A stretch of 64,000 bases of DNA, taken from NCBI GenBank assembly GCA_036517175.1, contig DATDXQ010000028.1, forward strand, positions 1-64,000, in the 5' to 3' direction. This document shows, in pieces, positions 36,604 to 46,663 of this stretch; position 1 is the stretch's first letter; every line of letters begins with the position of its first letter. A program made the translations under genes and the position numbers. Below the pieces are notes generated by a model. It was not told where the DNA came from, did no database searches, and saw only the letters and a list, made by a program, of their open reading frames with translations. Source of the DNA: 2-01-FULL-44-17 sp036517175 (GTDB lineage Bacteria > Patescibacteriota > Minisyncoccia > 2-02-FULL-40-12 > IGHO2-01-FULL-4-A).

Positions 36604-39600
36604 CTAGAAACCACTCGTGACAAAGGAGGTTCCGTTAAGCGGCAATGTCTTCAAGACATTTGCTACGTTTGCGGTTCCGATGTCAGTTACATCAGAGTTA
36701 GCTACCCAGTTAACCTGACTAGCCTCATCACGCAATACCAATTGGAAGTAGTCGCCGTTTGTAGCGAATCCTGCAAATGTAGTAGTCGCGTAAATTGTCT
36801 TAGATGAACCACCGGAGATCTCTAGATCCTGACCAGTGCCTGACGTACCGAAGCTCAACGAAGCCACCATATCAGTACCGGACTGTGCAGTCTCGAGAAT
36901 ATCTGTTCCATAGGTTACGTTGTCATCAGCACCTAAGAATGTCAATGTCATATTGGCATTCGTCTGACCAGAAGCCACTGTGTCGAATAGTATGGATCCG
37001 GAAGAATTGATAACGCCTCCGTCGAATAATAGCTTCGAGTCGGCAAGACCAACGGCCTCAATAGTAAACCTAAGTACTTCTTTATTACCACCGATGGCAT
37101 TACCACCACTTGAAGCGCTCAAGTTGGTAAACTTAGGAAATACTCTATAGGCATACATATTGTTGCCTGCCCTGTTTACAATATCCGCGTCTGTTCCGCT
37201 CGTTACCGTTCCGGATTCACCGACTGACCTAAACTCGTTAGCTCCGCCACCAGAGAAGTCGATGGAGAAGTTCACGGCATTAGTCGCACCCTCTGCCTTG
37301 GTCTTCATATCGGCCTTAACTGTCACGTCCAATGAACTGTCAGCAGGTACATATGGTCGGTTATCTCCCGTCCATGCAAATGATACCGAAGCCTTAGTGT
37401 CAAATACACCTTCGCTCGTTATCGTGGCTCCCGCTTTGTTCTTGTAGGTCAAATAGACCTTCTCAACATTGGCAATCACATCAGCGATTGTATCGCCAGT
37501 TTGCAAAGTTACCTCTTCCAGATACTGACCCTCGTCAGTTGCTGTAAATCTGAATTTGGAAAACTCGGCACCGTTCTGGCCCCAATATACTCCAGCCTTG
37601 GCAGTAGTTGCCGGAGCGGCAGCCACCGTAAGATTACCAGAATTCTTAACAGTCAAGACAACTGTCGGCGTGACACCCCCGTTAGGACTGTTGTTGCCAT
37701 TATTAACGGTGTTGTTGGAATCATCTATGGCCGTAACATCAGTTGCGCCATCGATATCGAAAGAATATCCGTCTCCCTCTGAACCTGATGCTGTGTTATT
37801 TGAGAGATTGGCCTTAACCAATAAGGTCCTTGTCTCACCAGCAGCAAGCATCCAGTTCAAATTACTGAACTTAATAGTACCAGTGTTGATTACGCTTAAA
37901 TTATTGCTATTTGGGGTGTTGGAAATCAAAGCGCCAGTTCCACCGTCATAGATTGCTACGCTGCTAACAGCATTGGCAATAGATACCCCAGCATTGCTAG
38001 TATCAACACCTTCATTCTGAGTTCCTGTAAGAGCTCCGTCCGTACCGTCTTCAACATAACCAGTTAAGGTAATATCAGTAACTTTTAATCCAGAACCTTG
38101 AGCTGCGGCAAATGTTATGCCTACGAATTCAGCTCCGTTAGTTCCCTTGATATAGGTCCTGTCTGTCGGTGAAGCTGCTAGACCTAAGGTCAAAGATGAA
38201 CCCTTTAAGGTAATGTTAGAACCGGATATATCTGAGTTAGGAACAACATCAGTAGTAGCAACCGCTGTGTTGGTTCCTGAGTACTTCATTACAGTTACGT
38301 CAGCTCCTGGATAAGAATCAAGAACCATTCTGACTACGCTGTTAGCGTCTAGGTCAGCGGTACCGGTATCATCAACGGCATCACCATCAAAGTCAGCTGT
38401 AACCTTGAAGTTGTATGTTTGGCCGGCAGACAAATCAATCACATCTGTAAATGTATTCTTAGCTCCGTCAACATTGTCCGGACATGAAACATCATCGGCT
38501 TCATTAAATGCAGATCCGTCAACCGGACCCATCACAACCTGGCCAGAGTCCTCATTAATAACTTTAACGTCAAGGACATCAGCACTCAAACCGTTGGTTG
38601 TATCTTCTACTGCTGCATAAGTTCCATTTCCATCATCGTCGGAACAGAATACCAATTCCGTCTTACGAACCTCAATGTTGCTTACGGCAGTCATTGAGAA
38701 TCGGAGAAGGGTAACATCTGTAGAATTGGTGGCAATATTAGTGGCGTTCGGACCATTATAAGCGATTGTCAAAACTCCACCTTGTAGGGTTAGGTCAGTG
38801 ACATCGCTAGCCGCATCTATATCCGTATCGGTAACAGCCATACCTTGGCCGTACTGATCTCCAACAGCATAGGTGTCGGCATCATTTTCAAAGTAAAAGT
38901 CAATTGTCTCAGACTTCTTGCCAGCTAGGTCAGCCCACACCTTGAATATGGCATTTCCTCCCTTGATAATGGTAAATCCTGAACCAAGATCAAACACGGC
39001 ATAACCGTCAGAAGTCATACTACCAGACCATGTGCTGGTACCGCTTGTTAACTTAAGATTGGTCATATCGCTAGGCTTGATTGTTCCACCATTGATTAAA
39101 GTCAGTCTCTTCACGCTGGCAGCTTCTGTGTTGGCAGTAATTTTGAATTCAGAAACCTGCGCAGCTTTTTGACCAACAGTCGGGTTAGACAATGAACCTG
39201 ACCTGACAAGTGTTACTCCACCAGATGAAGCTCCGGAACTGGAAACATTATTTCCATTCAAAGGTAAACCGGATACGGTGCCCGAAGCGGACACACTCAA
39301 TAATTGCATGAAGTTAACATTGCCAGCTGTATTAGCGGCAGCCATGTCAGCGATAACTGAAAGGTCCTTCCATCCACTTACCGGAACATTCAGCAAGAAT
39401 GTGACCTCACCATTTGAAGATGAGAACGTCTTACCAGAAACTAATCTCTTTGCGCCATCATATATGTAGACGTTGGCAAAGTCATCAGTTTGACCGGCAC
39501 CCAGTCTCTTAACTGTCATACCAGTGATTGTTCCGCTACCGGAAAATCTAACTTTCAAGAACTCAACACCTGTTGCATTCAGTGTGATCGTCTTAGCTAA

Positions 39601-40221
39601 TGGACTATCAGGAGCTAAAACAACAGACAATGGACCGGTTGCAACCGGAGTTGAACCTGGAGTCCTGGAATAGTTAGGGACCTGGTTTACTGAAGTGTAA
39701 TTAGATCCTTTGGCATACCAATTGAACTCATTGTTGTTGATACAGAAAACTTTCTTGAAGAAATTGGCGTCATCAGCAACAGCCTGTGAGCCTGTTGTGT
39801 TAACCCAGTGGAGCATACCGACATCTTCACCGGTAGTCTCAACACCATAAACTTTCTCATCATTGGCTTCACAATTTCTGAACAAACCGGAAGTGCCGAA
39901 AGCATCTCTGGTTGCAGGTGAGACATTCTTAACAGCCGCGAAGCCGCCAAGGTGTCCATAGAAGCCGAATATTGCAGGGTTCAAGAACAATCTCTTGTAA
40001 CCGTGCTCATTAACAATATATACATCTGGATCGTCAGAACCGGCGGCGCTTACAACGTCACCCTCTTTCAATCCATAATCGCTAGGAGCTACAGCTGAGG
40101 CATTATTCACACCAAAGAAGTAGACAAAACCTGCGACTAGCAACATCGCTGTTGCTATAGCAACAATCGTGGAAACATTTTTAAGTTCCCCGATGCCACC
40201 ATAAGTCGTAGCTTTACTCAT
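36604..40221 (-). CDS. S-layer-like giant surface protein
   Basis: 1205 residues, rich in Ala, Ser, Thr, Asp and Gly, with very few Cys. The N-terminal hydrophobic segment is ~18-37 (TIVAIATAMLLVAGFVYFF) and cleavage is likely near ASA-VAP. A DPDVYIVNEHGYKRLF stretch (~65-80) is a relative of the PKVY/RWI repeats of the protein at 25523. The rest looks like repeated beta-sandwich domains (T-rich strands such as SLSVIADMAAAN). No catalytic motif. As the main cell-envelope layer it would suit the neighbouring O-glycosylation enzymes. Many Parcubacteria carry similar proteins. Confidence 0.75.
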   Translation of the reverse strand: MSKATTYGGIGELKNVSTIVAIATAMLLVAGFVYFFGVNNASAVAPSDYGLKEGDVVSAAGSDDPDVYIVNEHGYKRLFLNPAIFGFYGHLGGFAAVKNVSPATRDAFGTSGLFRNCEANDEKVYGVETTGEDVGMLHWVNTTGSQAVADDANFFKKVFCINNNEFNWYAKGSNYTSVNQVPNYSRTPGSTPVATGPLSVVLAPDSPLAKTITLNATGVEFLKVRFSGSGTITGMTVKRLGAGQTDDFANVYIYDGAKRLVSGKTFSSSNGEVTFLLNVPVSGWKDLSVIADMAAANTAGNVNFMQLLSVSASGTVSGLPLNGNNVSSSGASSGGVTLVRSGSLSNPTVGQKAAQVSEFKITANTEAASVKRLTLINGGTIKPSDMTNLKLTSGTSTWSGSMTSDGYAVFDLGSGFTIIKGGNAIFKVWADLAGKKSETIDFYFENDADTYAVGDQYGQGMAVTDTDIDAASDVTDLTLQGGVLTIAYNGPNATNIATNSTDVTLLRFSMTAVSNIEVRKTELVFCSDDDGNGTYAAVEDTTNGLSADVLDVKVINEDSGQVVMGPVDGSAFNEADDVSCPDNVDGAKNTFTDVIDLSAGQTYNFKVTADFDGDAVDDTGTADLDANSVVRMVLDSYPGADVTVMKYSGTNTAVATTDVVPNSDISGSNITLKGSSLTLGLAASPTDRTYIKGTNGAEFVGITFAAAQGSGLKVTDITLTGYVEDGTDGALTGTQNEGVDTSNAGVSIANAVSSVAIYDGGTGALISNTPNSNNLSVINTGTIKFSNLNWMLAAGETRTLLVKANLSNNTASGSEGDGYSFDIDGATDVTAIDDSNNTVNNGNNSPNGGVTPTVVLTVKNSGNLTVAAAPATTAKAGVYWGQNGAEFSKFRFTATDEGQYLEEVTLQTGDTIADVIANVEKVYLTYKNKAGATITSEGVFDTKASVSFAWTGDNRPYVPADSSLDVTVKADMKTKAEGATNAVNFSIDFSGGGANEFRSVGESGTVTSGTDADIVNRAGNNMYAYRVFPKFTNLSASSGGNAIGGNKEVLRFTIEAVGLADSKLLFDGGVINSSGSILFDTVASGQTNANMTLTFLGADDNVTYGTDILETAQSGTDMVASLSFGTSGTGQDLEISGGSSKTIYATTTFAGFATNGDYFQLVLRDEASQVNWVANSDVTDIGTANVANVLKTLPLNGTSFVTSGF

Positions 40222-41167
40222 GTTTTAATTTATTTTGATTCACCAACGCCCTGTCTAAAGACCGGGAATTGATGAGTTATTAATTTTAGAAGCAGAAACA
40301 AATACGATAACCGAATCTTAATTTCCTAATGCAATTTGAATATTGCAACTCGAGAGATGCATTCGACCACAAGTCTCAAGTTACATTGCAAATACTCGAC
40401 CCACATAAAATTCGCTTATCACAACATAACAATAATTAACAATAATATTTTCTAATATTCTTGCGGCAATTTAAATCTTCTTGAAGCAACATGTTTATTA
40501 ATTTTCAAAGTCCATTCCTATTGCCTTCCAATGACAGAAGCCTAAACCCTTAAAAATAATGGCAAGCATCTAACATCAGAATACAATCAATCAATATGAT
40601 AACACTCCTTCTCAAAAACAACAAAGCAACCAAAATGGCTATTTCCAAAAGGTTGCATAGTGATTCAAGAATATCATATTTTCCTGTTATTTTTATATAA
40701 AATTGACTCTCTAGTGACATCTAACAGGGTTGCACTAATCTTATCAAAAGTGGCCCTAAAGGTCAACTTATAACTAAAAATAATAGCCAACCAGCAGCTA
40801 CCAATAATTTTTAAATTTAACTTATCTAAATGGTAATGCGCTAGTTCATTTACAATTATAAACGATACTTATTAAGTCACAAGCTTTTCTGTGGATAAAT
40901 TAGCAATATTTTTATAATTTTAAACAACATTGCAGCAATAAAATAGGGTGTGTTAATGTACTAAAATAAAATATACATGCTGATATATACAAGAATAGCG
41001 ATCAATATTGTTTAACAAAAATAGTATATGTAGTTATTCGGAATAAACTATAAAAATAGCCTGGAGATAAATACGTTACTTAAATTGAGCTAATTTAAGC
41101 ACTAAAGCTATTTAATAGATAGTTAGATAGCTTTAGTAATTTAACTTAATTATCAATTTAATCATGC

Positions 41168-41228
41168 CACGATGGTGTCACGATGATGTCGTAAACATTG
41201 TCATCATGCTGACACCATTATCACCGTG
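41168..41228. repeat. long imperfect inverted repeat
   Basis: Arms 41172-41188 and 41202-41218 pair except for two bases; an outer CACG/CGTG extends it. It lies beyond the terminator of the lipase-like gene, in the AT-rich gap. Confidence 0.7.
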
Positions 41229-41260
41229 ACAAAAATTAAGCAACATCATTACTTTTAAAA

Positions 41261-41284
41261 AAAGATCGCTTAAATTAGCGACCT
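41261..41284 (-). terminator. terminator after lipase/beta-propeller gene
   Basis: AAGGTCGCT/AGCGATCTT stem with seven T on the minus strand. Confidence 0.8.
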
Positions 41285-41293
41285 TGATACAGC

Positions 41294-43153
41294 TCAGTTA
41301 TTACTTAGGACAAATATTTCCTGATTTGAGTCTTCATTCCTATTACTAGGATTTGATATTGATTGGAATACTATCTTATCGCCCCATCCATTCATTGATG
41401 GTAGCAATGTTCTAAGATTAACACTTACTTGTTGAATGACCTGTGTCTTAAAATTTATAATAAAAATATTTTCTAATGAGTGGTACATAAATAACGAACC
41501 GTCAAAAGATAGATCTATCGCCTGCGAACCTATAAAATTATTCGTCTTAAAAACATTTAGATATTCACCGTCTCCATTGTAAATAAATACCGAACCAGAA
41601 TCAGAACCTGAGGTAGTTACTACAGTTGACCCGTCATCACTAATTGCTTGTGAATATATTTCATAATTATTAGGTTTTATTTCCCTAAAATTTGTTCCGT
41701 CTTTGTTTATTATTGCTAAACGCCTGGAAATAGAATCTGATGTTTTGGGAATACTCAACGCCCTTGAAAAAAGAAAGGTTATTTTATTTCCATCTCCACT
41801 TATTCCTGGAACAAATGATCCGTCACCAGAATTATTACAACAAAACTCAATAAGCATCTTCTGGTTGGCTCCGTCTGGATTAACAGTATAGATTCTTTTA
41901 CTACCATAATATTCTGGGAAAGAAGTATAAACTATCGTAGAGCCGTCGCTAGACATAGCCACACCAGCAACTATTCCGAAGGTTGGTATTTGCCTTAAGT
42001 TGGTGCCATCTGTGTTGGAAATAAAAATTCCAGGCAAGTCAGAAAAGGATCTCTTGGCTATGAAAGCCACTTTCTTACCATAAGCATCTAGCTCTGGTGG
42101 TTGACCAACAAAATCAAATATGAGTTCCTCACCTATCCGGGTCAGTCCAGTTCCGTTAGATTTAATTACAAACAAAGCCCTCGCCATGGACTGATTGAGG
42201 CCTTGCAAGTTAGCATCTGAAACAAAGGCGACCCTACTACCATCCCTACTTATTGTAGGTGAAAAATTTTGAGAAGGCAGCTTGGTATCTGTTAATTGTA
42301 ATATTTGGGGCTGTGGGTAACCAGTAATTTCAGCTATTATCTGGTCAAGAATTTTTGGTCCGCTTACAGGACCGGCTAGATATGAGTTAACAAACGAGTG
42401 GCACTCGACTGGCTTACCACAATCAAAATATGGAACATTGCTAACATTGGCAGGCATCGCCCTGATGTTTACGGGAAAAGAATTTATAACACCGTCCTCA
42501 ATAATTGTAGTATGGGTATATGGAGAATTTGAGCCCGAAACATAACTCGAAGGTGACCCAACAGAAACGATGGAAAAGGTATTATCGTTTTCAGCACTTG
42601 GGGTTCCATATATATAACTGTAAGCTGCATTGGCATAGAAATTTCCCTGAGAATGAGCGACCACTATGCTTTTATTGCCGGCTCTTTTTTCTTTAACATA
42701 ATGTAGTACGTGCTCTCTTAGATCGTTATCTACAATGTAAGAAAATTCATCATTTAATTTCGCCTGTTCAGATGCAAAATCCTGTAGAGCATCTGGGATT
42801 ATCTGCAAGCTGGACAGCCATCGCCATAAAATTGACATGTCTTCACCAACAAGTTGGGCCATGGCTTCAAGTAAATCTAGTTTTACCTTTTCTTTTGAAT
42901 TATATGCCAGGGCGAATTTTAGACATTCAAATTTTACAGGACTATGAATCTCCTCCAACCGAGACCTCAGCCTTGTCTCTAAACCATTGGGGCTTATTTC
43001 TCCCAATTCCTGTTCGCGAGCGTCCTCTCTGCTTACAAACATACCATTACCAAAGAAAATTGTTGTTACCTTGTCAGGACACTGGCAAAACAATGCTCCG
43101 CTGAAAATAAAAGAGGCCAAGAAAATGCCTCTGATTCTTGATGTCTTCGTCAT
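41294..43153 (-). CDS. secreted alpha/beta-hydrolase fused to a TolB-like beta-propeller
   Basis: 619 residues. The signal sequence is residues ~8-23. Residues ~28-265 resemble a lipase-type alpha/beta hydrolase with nucleophile elbow VVAHSQGNF (Ser168) and a possible late His. Residues ~280-615 are PD40/TolB-like blades (SPTISRDGSRVAFVSD; AVAMSSDGSTIVY). A Cys-rich patch (FCQCPD) follows the signal. Possible surface esterase with a glycan- or protein-binding propeller. It is nine bases downstream of the gene at 43163. Confidence 0.65.
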   Translation of the reverse strand: MTKTSRIRGIFLASFIFSGALFCQCPDKVTTIFFGNGMFVSREDAREQELGEISPNGLETRLRSRLEEIHSPVKFECLKFALAYNSKEKVKLDLLEAMAQLVGEDMSILWRWLSSLQIIPDALQDFASEQAKLNDEFSYIVDNDLREHVLHYVKEKRAGNKSIVVAHSQGNFYANAAYSYIYGTPSAENDNTFSIVSVGSPSSYVSGSNSPYTHTTIIEDGVINSFPVNIRAMPANVSNVPYFDCGKPVECHSFVNSYLAGPVSGPKILDQIIAEITGYPQPQILQLTDTKLPSQNFSPTISRDGSRVAFVSDANLQGLNQSMARALFVIKSNGTGLTRIGEELIFDFVGQPPELDAYGKKVAFIAKRSFSDLPGIFISNTDGTNLRQIPTFGIVAGVAMSSDGSTIVYTSFPEYYGSKRIYTVNPDGANQKMLIEFCCNNSGDGSFVPGISGDGNKITFLFSRALSIPKTSDSISRRLAIINKDGTNFREIKPNNYEIYSQAISDDGSTVVTTSGSDSGSVFIYNGDGEYLNVFKTNNFIGSQAIDLSFDGSLFMYHSLENIFIINFKTQVIQQVSVNLRTLLPSMNGWGDKIVFQSISNPSNRNEDSNQEIFVLSNN

Positions 43154-43162
43154 GCAGACCTC

Positions 43163-44026
43163 TTAGTTCCCGACCAAATCTGGATCGAAAGCACACTGTT
43201 CTTTCTTTTTTAAAAACGGCACACCCTCAAAAACAACACCACTTAATTTTGAATCTGCCCTAATATAAGCAAGGCTTCTTTCCAAAGTGTTAAGTATCAC
43301 TGATCTTACTTCGGGAATTATTTTGTAAGCATCTTGAGGCCTAATATAAAAAAGGCAATCTGAAGCCATGTCTTGATTAATGGCATTAGCAACAACTGTA
43401 TTCTTATCTGTAGTCTGCACAATAAAATCCTGAGTTACTTTTGCATACCTATATAAGGCAGCTCTTGTTTTTGCAGAATCCTCAAAAAGAAAAGCTATAT
43501 AACGCTGGACATCATCCCGAACTCCATCTTCATCAGAATCTATACCCCCCAAAGTTTGTTTACCTAAAACGCCTGGATCTGGAGGTAAGCCTATACGGAT
43601 CCTCAATCGTAGTCTTTGTTCAACAAAAACAGGACCATCCAACAAATAAACCTCACCGGAAAGAACACCCATCCGTGAACTCTCTGGAACATGAAATGTA
43701 ATAACAAGAGAGTCCACAGAACTAACATAGACTCTGTCTAAATAACTTTTGTTTAGTGAAATAACTCCCATCAGAGATCCCGTAACATATACATTTGCAC
43801 GACCTAGATTTGATCTCCCAAATACCTGCACACTCTTAACAACGGTATCGCCAGGAAACAATGTTACATCAAGTACTGGCTTAGACCAGTAAATTTGATC
43901 ATCCCCATGACTCCGTGAATATGAATTGAGAACACTTTGTTCCTTGGCATCATTTTGAGCATTGGACTGAAGTCCAAAAAATAGTCCAATAACAAAAAAG
44001 GCAATCAAAACTCTAGATACGATCAT
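43163..44026 (-). CDS. secreted protein with acidic DxDxDG repeat, unknown
   Basis: 287 residues. A cleavable signal peptide ends near SNA-QND. DSDEDGVRDDV (~165) is a thrombospondin type 3-like calcium-binding motif. The last third (CLFYIRPQDAY; CAFDPD) has two Cys. Co-transcribed with the lipase-propeller gene. No family assigned. The signal ending SNAQ is typical of Bacteroidota-type exported proteins, which hints at transfer. Confidence 0.5.
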   Translation of the reverse strand: MIVSRVLIAFFVIGLFFGLQSNAQNDAKEQSVLNSYSRSHGDDQIYWSKPVLDVTLFPGDTVVKSVQVFGRSNLGRANVYVTGSLMGVISLNKSYLDRVYVSSVDSLVITFHVPESSRMGVLSGEVYLLDGPVFVEQRLRLRIRIGLPPDPGVLGKQTLGGIDSDEDGVRDDVQRYIAFLFEDSAKTRAALYRYAKVTQDFIVQTTDKNTVVANAINQDMASDCLFYIRPQDAYKIIPEVRSVILNTLERSLAYIRADSKLSGVVFEGVPFLKKKEQCAFDPDLVGN

Positions 44027-44100
44027 TACAACTCCTTTTTGTTTTCAAAAAACATAAAAAAACACTATCAGCTAGTGACATTACGCGTCAAGTAAAAAAA

Positions 44101-44724
44101 TTAATTGCCATGAGGTTCAGGCCTATTTGCTAAGGAATAAAATACAATTTTGCCGTTAGCTGTTCTTTTGAGAAAACCGGCCTCTATCAGTTCGTGCAAC
44201 TTGCGTTTAAGAGTTCGCTTAGATATTTCGGGAATCTTTTGAAAAATTTCTACATTTCTTACTTGTTCATGACCATTCATAAGCTGCATGATTCGATTAT
44301 GACCCTGACCAATTGAGATTTGAACAGAAGCAGCCACGGGTTGCTGAACGATTTTAACCACTTCTTTCTCTACCTTTTGCTGTTTCTGATTTTTTACAGA
44401 CAGAAGAAATAATTTTATTGAAAGCAGATCTCGCTCAAGCAAAAGGGGACAGGTCCGGTCTAAGTTTAAATTCAAATAATTACAAACTTTTACTAAAGTA
44501 ATTATATTTTGAACACGAGAAAATAATCTTGCATTATATTGTGCGACATGATTATTCTGGGCAGGAGCCGTATTCCTCAAGAAAAATAAATAATCCGAAA
44601 ATAAATTTTCAAATTCTTTATCTAAAATTTCTGAAAAAAATTTATCAGAAAGTCCGGCACTTAATTTGGCCAGCAATCTGAAACACCTAGAAAAGATTGT
44701 AATCACCTCTCGCCTGTCAATCAC
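44101..44724 (-). CDS. putative winged-helix transcriptional regulator
   Basis: 207 residues. The C-terminal ~60 residues (IPEISKRTLKRKLHELIEAGFLKRTANGKIVFYSL) form a helix-turn-helix plus wing. The N-terminal ~130 residues are helical, without a recognised ligand domain. Start GTG. It lies between the secreted-protein pair and the GH operon and may control either. Confidence 0.6.
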   Translation of the reverse strand: MIDRREVITIFSRCFRLLAKLSAGLSDKFFSEILDKEFENLFSDYLFFLRNTAPAQNNHVAQYNARLFSRVQNIITLVKVCNYLNLNLDRTCPLLLERDLLSIKLFLLSVKNQKQQKVEKEVVKIVQQPVAASVQISIGQGHNRIMQLMNGHEQVRNVEIFQKIPEISKRTLKRKLHELIEAGFLKRTANGKIVFYSLANRPEPHGN

Positions 44725-44753
44725 ATCTTCACTCTTACTACAATCATTTGTGC

Positions 44754-45773
44754 TTAGTCAACACCGAACAGCTGTCTTGCCCTTTCCCAAAACTCAGGAT
44801 GGTTCTGATTTTCTTTCATCCAATACCACCACTCGGCACCCCAAAGATATTGAGAAGAGAAACCAGATTCTTCAGCAAAATTGATAATTTCATTGAATTT
44901 ATCAATGCCCATTCTGTCCAGTATAGTATCGATGTCAGCAGTTACTATTGGCTGAAGTAACCATGGCTCACTTGAAAGCTCAATTAAAATCTTGGTTTTT
45001 TTACCATAAAATATATCGACTAAACTTTGTTTTATTCTGAAAAATCCTGGAAATATGGGATATCTTATCGGACCAGTTTTCCACCAAACATAAAGATAGA
45101 GACTAGAGCCAAAAACATCACCCCGCTTGTAAGCCGGAAACCAGGAATCAAATTCTCCGGCCGCTGTAATTAATATGGGCCTTTCTGGATCAAGAGTTCT
45201 AATCAATTCAATCTCTTTTTCCAAAAGCTCCTCATCTAAATCTCCACACATTGACCGACTAAAAAAAGCCAAGTAGGGCTCGTTCTCAACTTGCCAATAC
45301 AATATGTTGTTATAATCCTTGTATCTATTTACTACAGTTTCAATATATTTCAACAATTGTTCCCCCTTAAACTGTCGTTTCTTATCTTCCTCCGCGATCC
45401 CAGAAATTTTTTCTGCCAACCAGTCTGGTTCATGACATTCTGGCCAACCGGGAAGTCGACGGCCAACCGCAAGAATTACTGAAGCGCCCCGCTTACGCGC
45501 CTCATTCATTTGGAAATCGAGCTCTGAAAAATTAAAGCTGTTATCTTCTGGCTCTGTGTTTGGCCAGTGAGCACTAAATCTGAACTTGCGCACCTCAAGA
45601 TCATCCAACAATGCCACATAAACCTCGCGCCAATCCACTTCCAACTCGTCAGAGTGAAATTTACTAAAAGATACACCGTATTCTATTTTGTCAGGAATTT
45701 TACGAAGAGAAAGAACAAATAAAATTAAGACAACTATTACACAAACCAGAATAAAAATCTTTATTTTCTTCAT
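44754..45773 (-). CDS. membrane-anchored GH-A clan glycoside hydrolase
   Basis: 339 residues. The N-terminal anchor is ~3-23. The TIM barrel carries WQVENEP (acid/base Glu165) and ILIELSSEPW (Glu265 or Glu269 as nucleophile), as in GH42/GH5-like families. The exact family cannot be set by eye. It overlaps the EamA transporter by four bases (ATGA), and GH1 follows upstream, so the three form an operon for uptake or remodelling of glycosides. Confidence 0.75.
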   Translation of the reverse strand: MKKIKIFILVCVIVVLILFVLSLRKIPDKIEYGVSFSKFHSDELEVDWREVYVALLDDLEVRKFRFSAHWPNTEPEDNSFNFSELDFQMNEARKRGASVILAVGRRLPGWPECHEPDWLAEKISGIAEEDKKRQFKGEQLLKYIETVVNRYKDYNNILYWQVENEPYLAFFSRSMCGDLDEELLEKEIELIRTLDPERPILITAAGEFDSWFPAYKRGDVFGSSLYLYVWWKTGPIRYPIFPGFFRIKQSLVDIFYGKKTKILIELSSEPWLLQPIVTADIDTILDRMGIDKFNEIINFAEESGFSSQYLWGAEWWYWMKENQNHPEFWERARQLFGVD

Positions 45774-46651
45774 ATAAACAAGAGAAAAAAACCTATAACA
45801 ATAAGGGCAGTTGAGACAAATTTATGAAGAAAAATATTTTTTTCCGTAACTTTTTCAGAAAAATAGCGTGGTAATTTTTTTGTAAAAATAAAAGCAAAAA
45901 TTAAAACAAAAATAAATTGCATGCCTGCCATGGCATTAACCAACGATACCTCTCCCAGTTTGATAGCAACCAAAATAAGCCAGAAAGCCGTCCCTGCTAG
46001 AGCCTTGTTGGCAACCACAAGAAATTTGGTATTAAAACTAGATTCTTTAATCGTTACTAGAAACGCCTTGAAATTAGATGGCCAGGCCAATAGAGCAAGC
46101 GCGCCAACAACATTAGCCATTCTTGACCAGAAAAAGCCAGTCAAAAAATCTGTTCCCAAAAACATTTTTTTAACATAAACAGAAGACAATCCAAACAAAA
46201 CTCCAGCAATAACAACATACAGGACCGAACGGCTACTGAACCTAAAGTGCGACATAATCAGAGTTCCAACAACAAGAAAAACAAAACTCACAAAAAATCT
46301 AGAAGGAAGAGCATCTCCCAAAATTACAAGGCTGAATCCAAAGGTAGCAACTGCCGAAACGGCACCCATTACCGGTGCGACATCCGAGGCATCTGATATC
46401 TTTAATGACTTATACAAAAAGAATATTGAAAAAATATAAGTAAAGGCTATTACAAAAGAAAGTCCAACAATATTAACAGTAGGGTAAGTCACTAAGGGGA
46501 AAACCACGATAACAACGCCAGACAAAAGACCAACAAAAATAGTATAGACCGTGGGGTTAGAAATCGCACGAGAGGAAACCAAAAACTTATCAAGAAGTAT
46601 AACTGCACCACTTAAAATTTGAGCAATAAAAGCAAGATATATCCAGATCAT
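45770..46651 (-). CDS. EamA/DMT-family transporter
   Basis: 293 residues with ten membrane segments in two repeats (IWIYLAFIAQILSGAVIL; LFGLSSVYVKKMF). It probably exports or imports a metabolite. Its stop overlaps the GH-A start, and the GH1 stop is 12 bp before its start, so it belongs to the glycosidase operon. Confidence 0.75.
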   Translation of the reverse strand: MIWIYLAFIAQILSGAVILLDKFLVSSRAISNPTVYTIFVGLLSGVVIVVFPLVTYPTVNIVGLSFVIAFTYIFSIFFLYKSLKISDASDVAPVMGAVSAVATFGFSLVILGDALPSRFFVSFVFLVVGTLIMSHFRFSSRSVLYVVIAGVLFGLSSVYVKKMFLGTDFLTGFFWSRMANVVGALALLAWPSNFKAFLVTIKESSFNTKFLVVANKALAGTAFWLILVAIKLGEVSLVNAMAGMQFIFVLIFAFIFTKKLPRYFSEKVTEKNIFLHKFVSTALIVIGFFLLFI

Positions 46652-46663
46652 ATTTATTGATAA

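Larger units (their letters stand above)
40222..41293. other. 1.07-kb AT-rich gap without a recognisable gene
   Basis: No open frame over 60 codons. It holds one perfect DnaA-box-like TGTGGATAA near 40891, a perfect 11-bp inverted repeat at 41101-41137 (ACTAAAGCTAT with ATAGCTTTAGT), a long imperfect hairpin at 41168-41228 and the terminator at 41261-41284. Isolated DnaA boxes also occur inside genes of this window, so an origin is not supported. Probably the 5' region of the S-layer-like gene. Confidence 0.6.

Noticed and set aside
27220..40900. TTATCCACA-like DnaA boxes (for example at ~27228, 31845, 40891 and 47268) as a sign of a replication origin
   Set aside because: They are single, widely spaced and often inside genes; there is no dnaA or dnaN near and no cluster.
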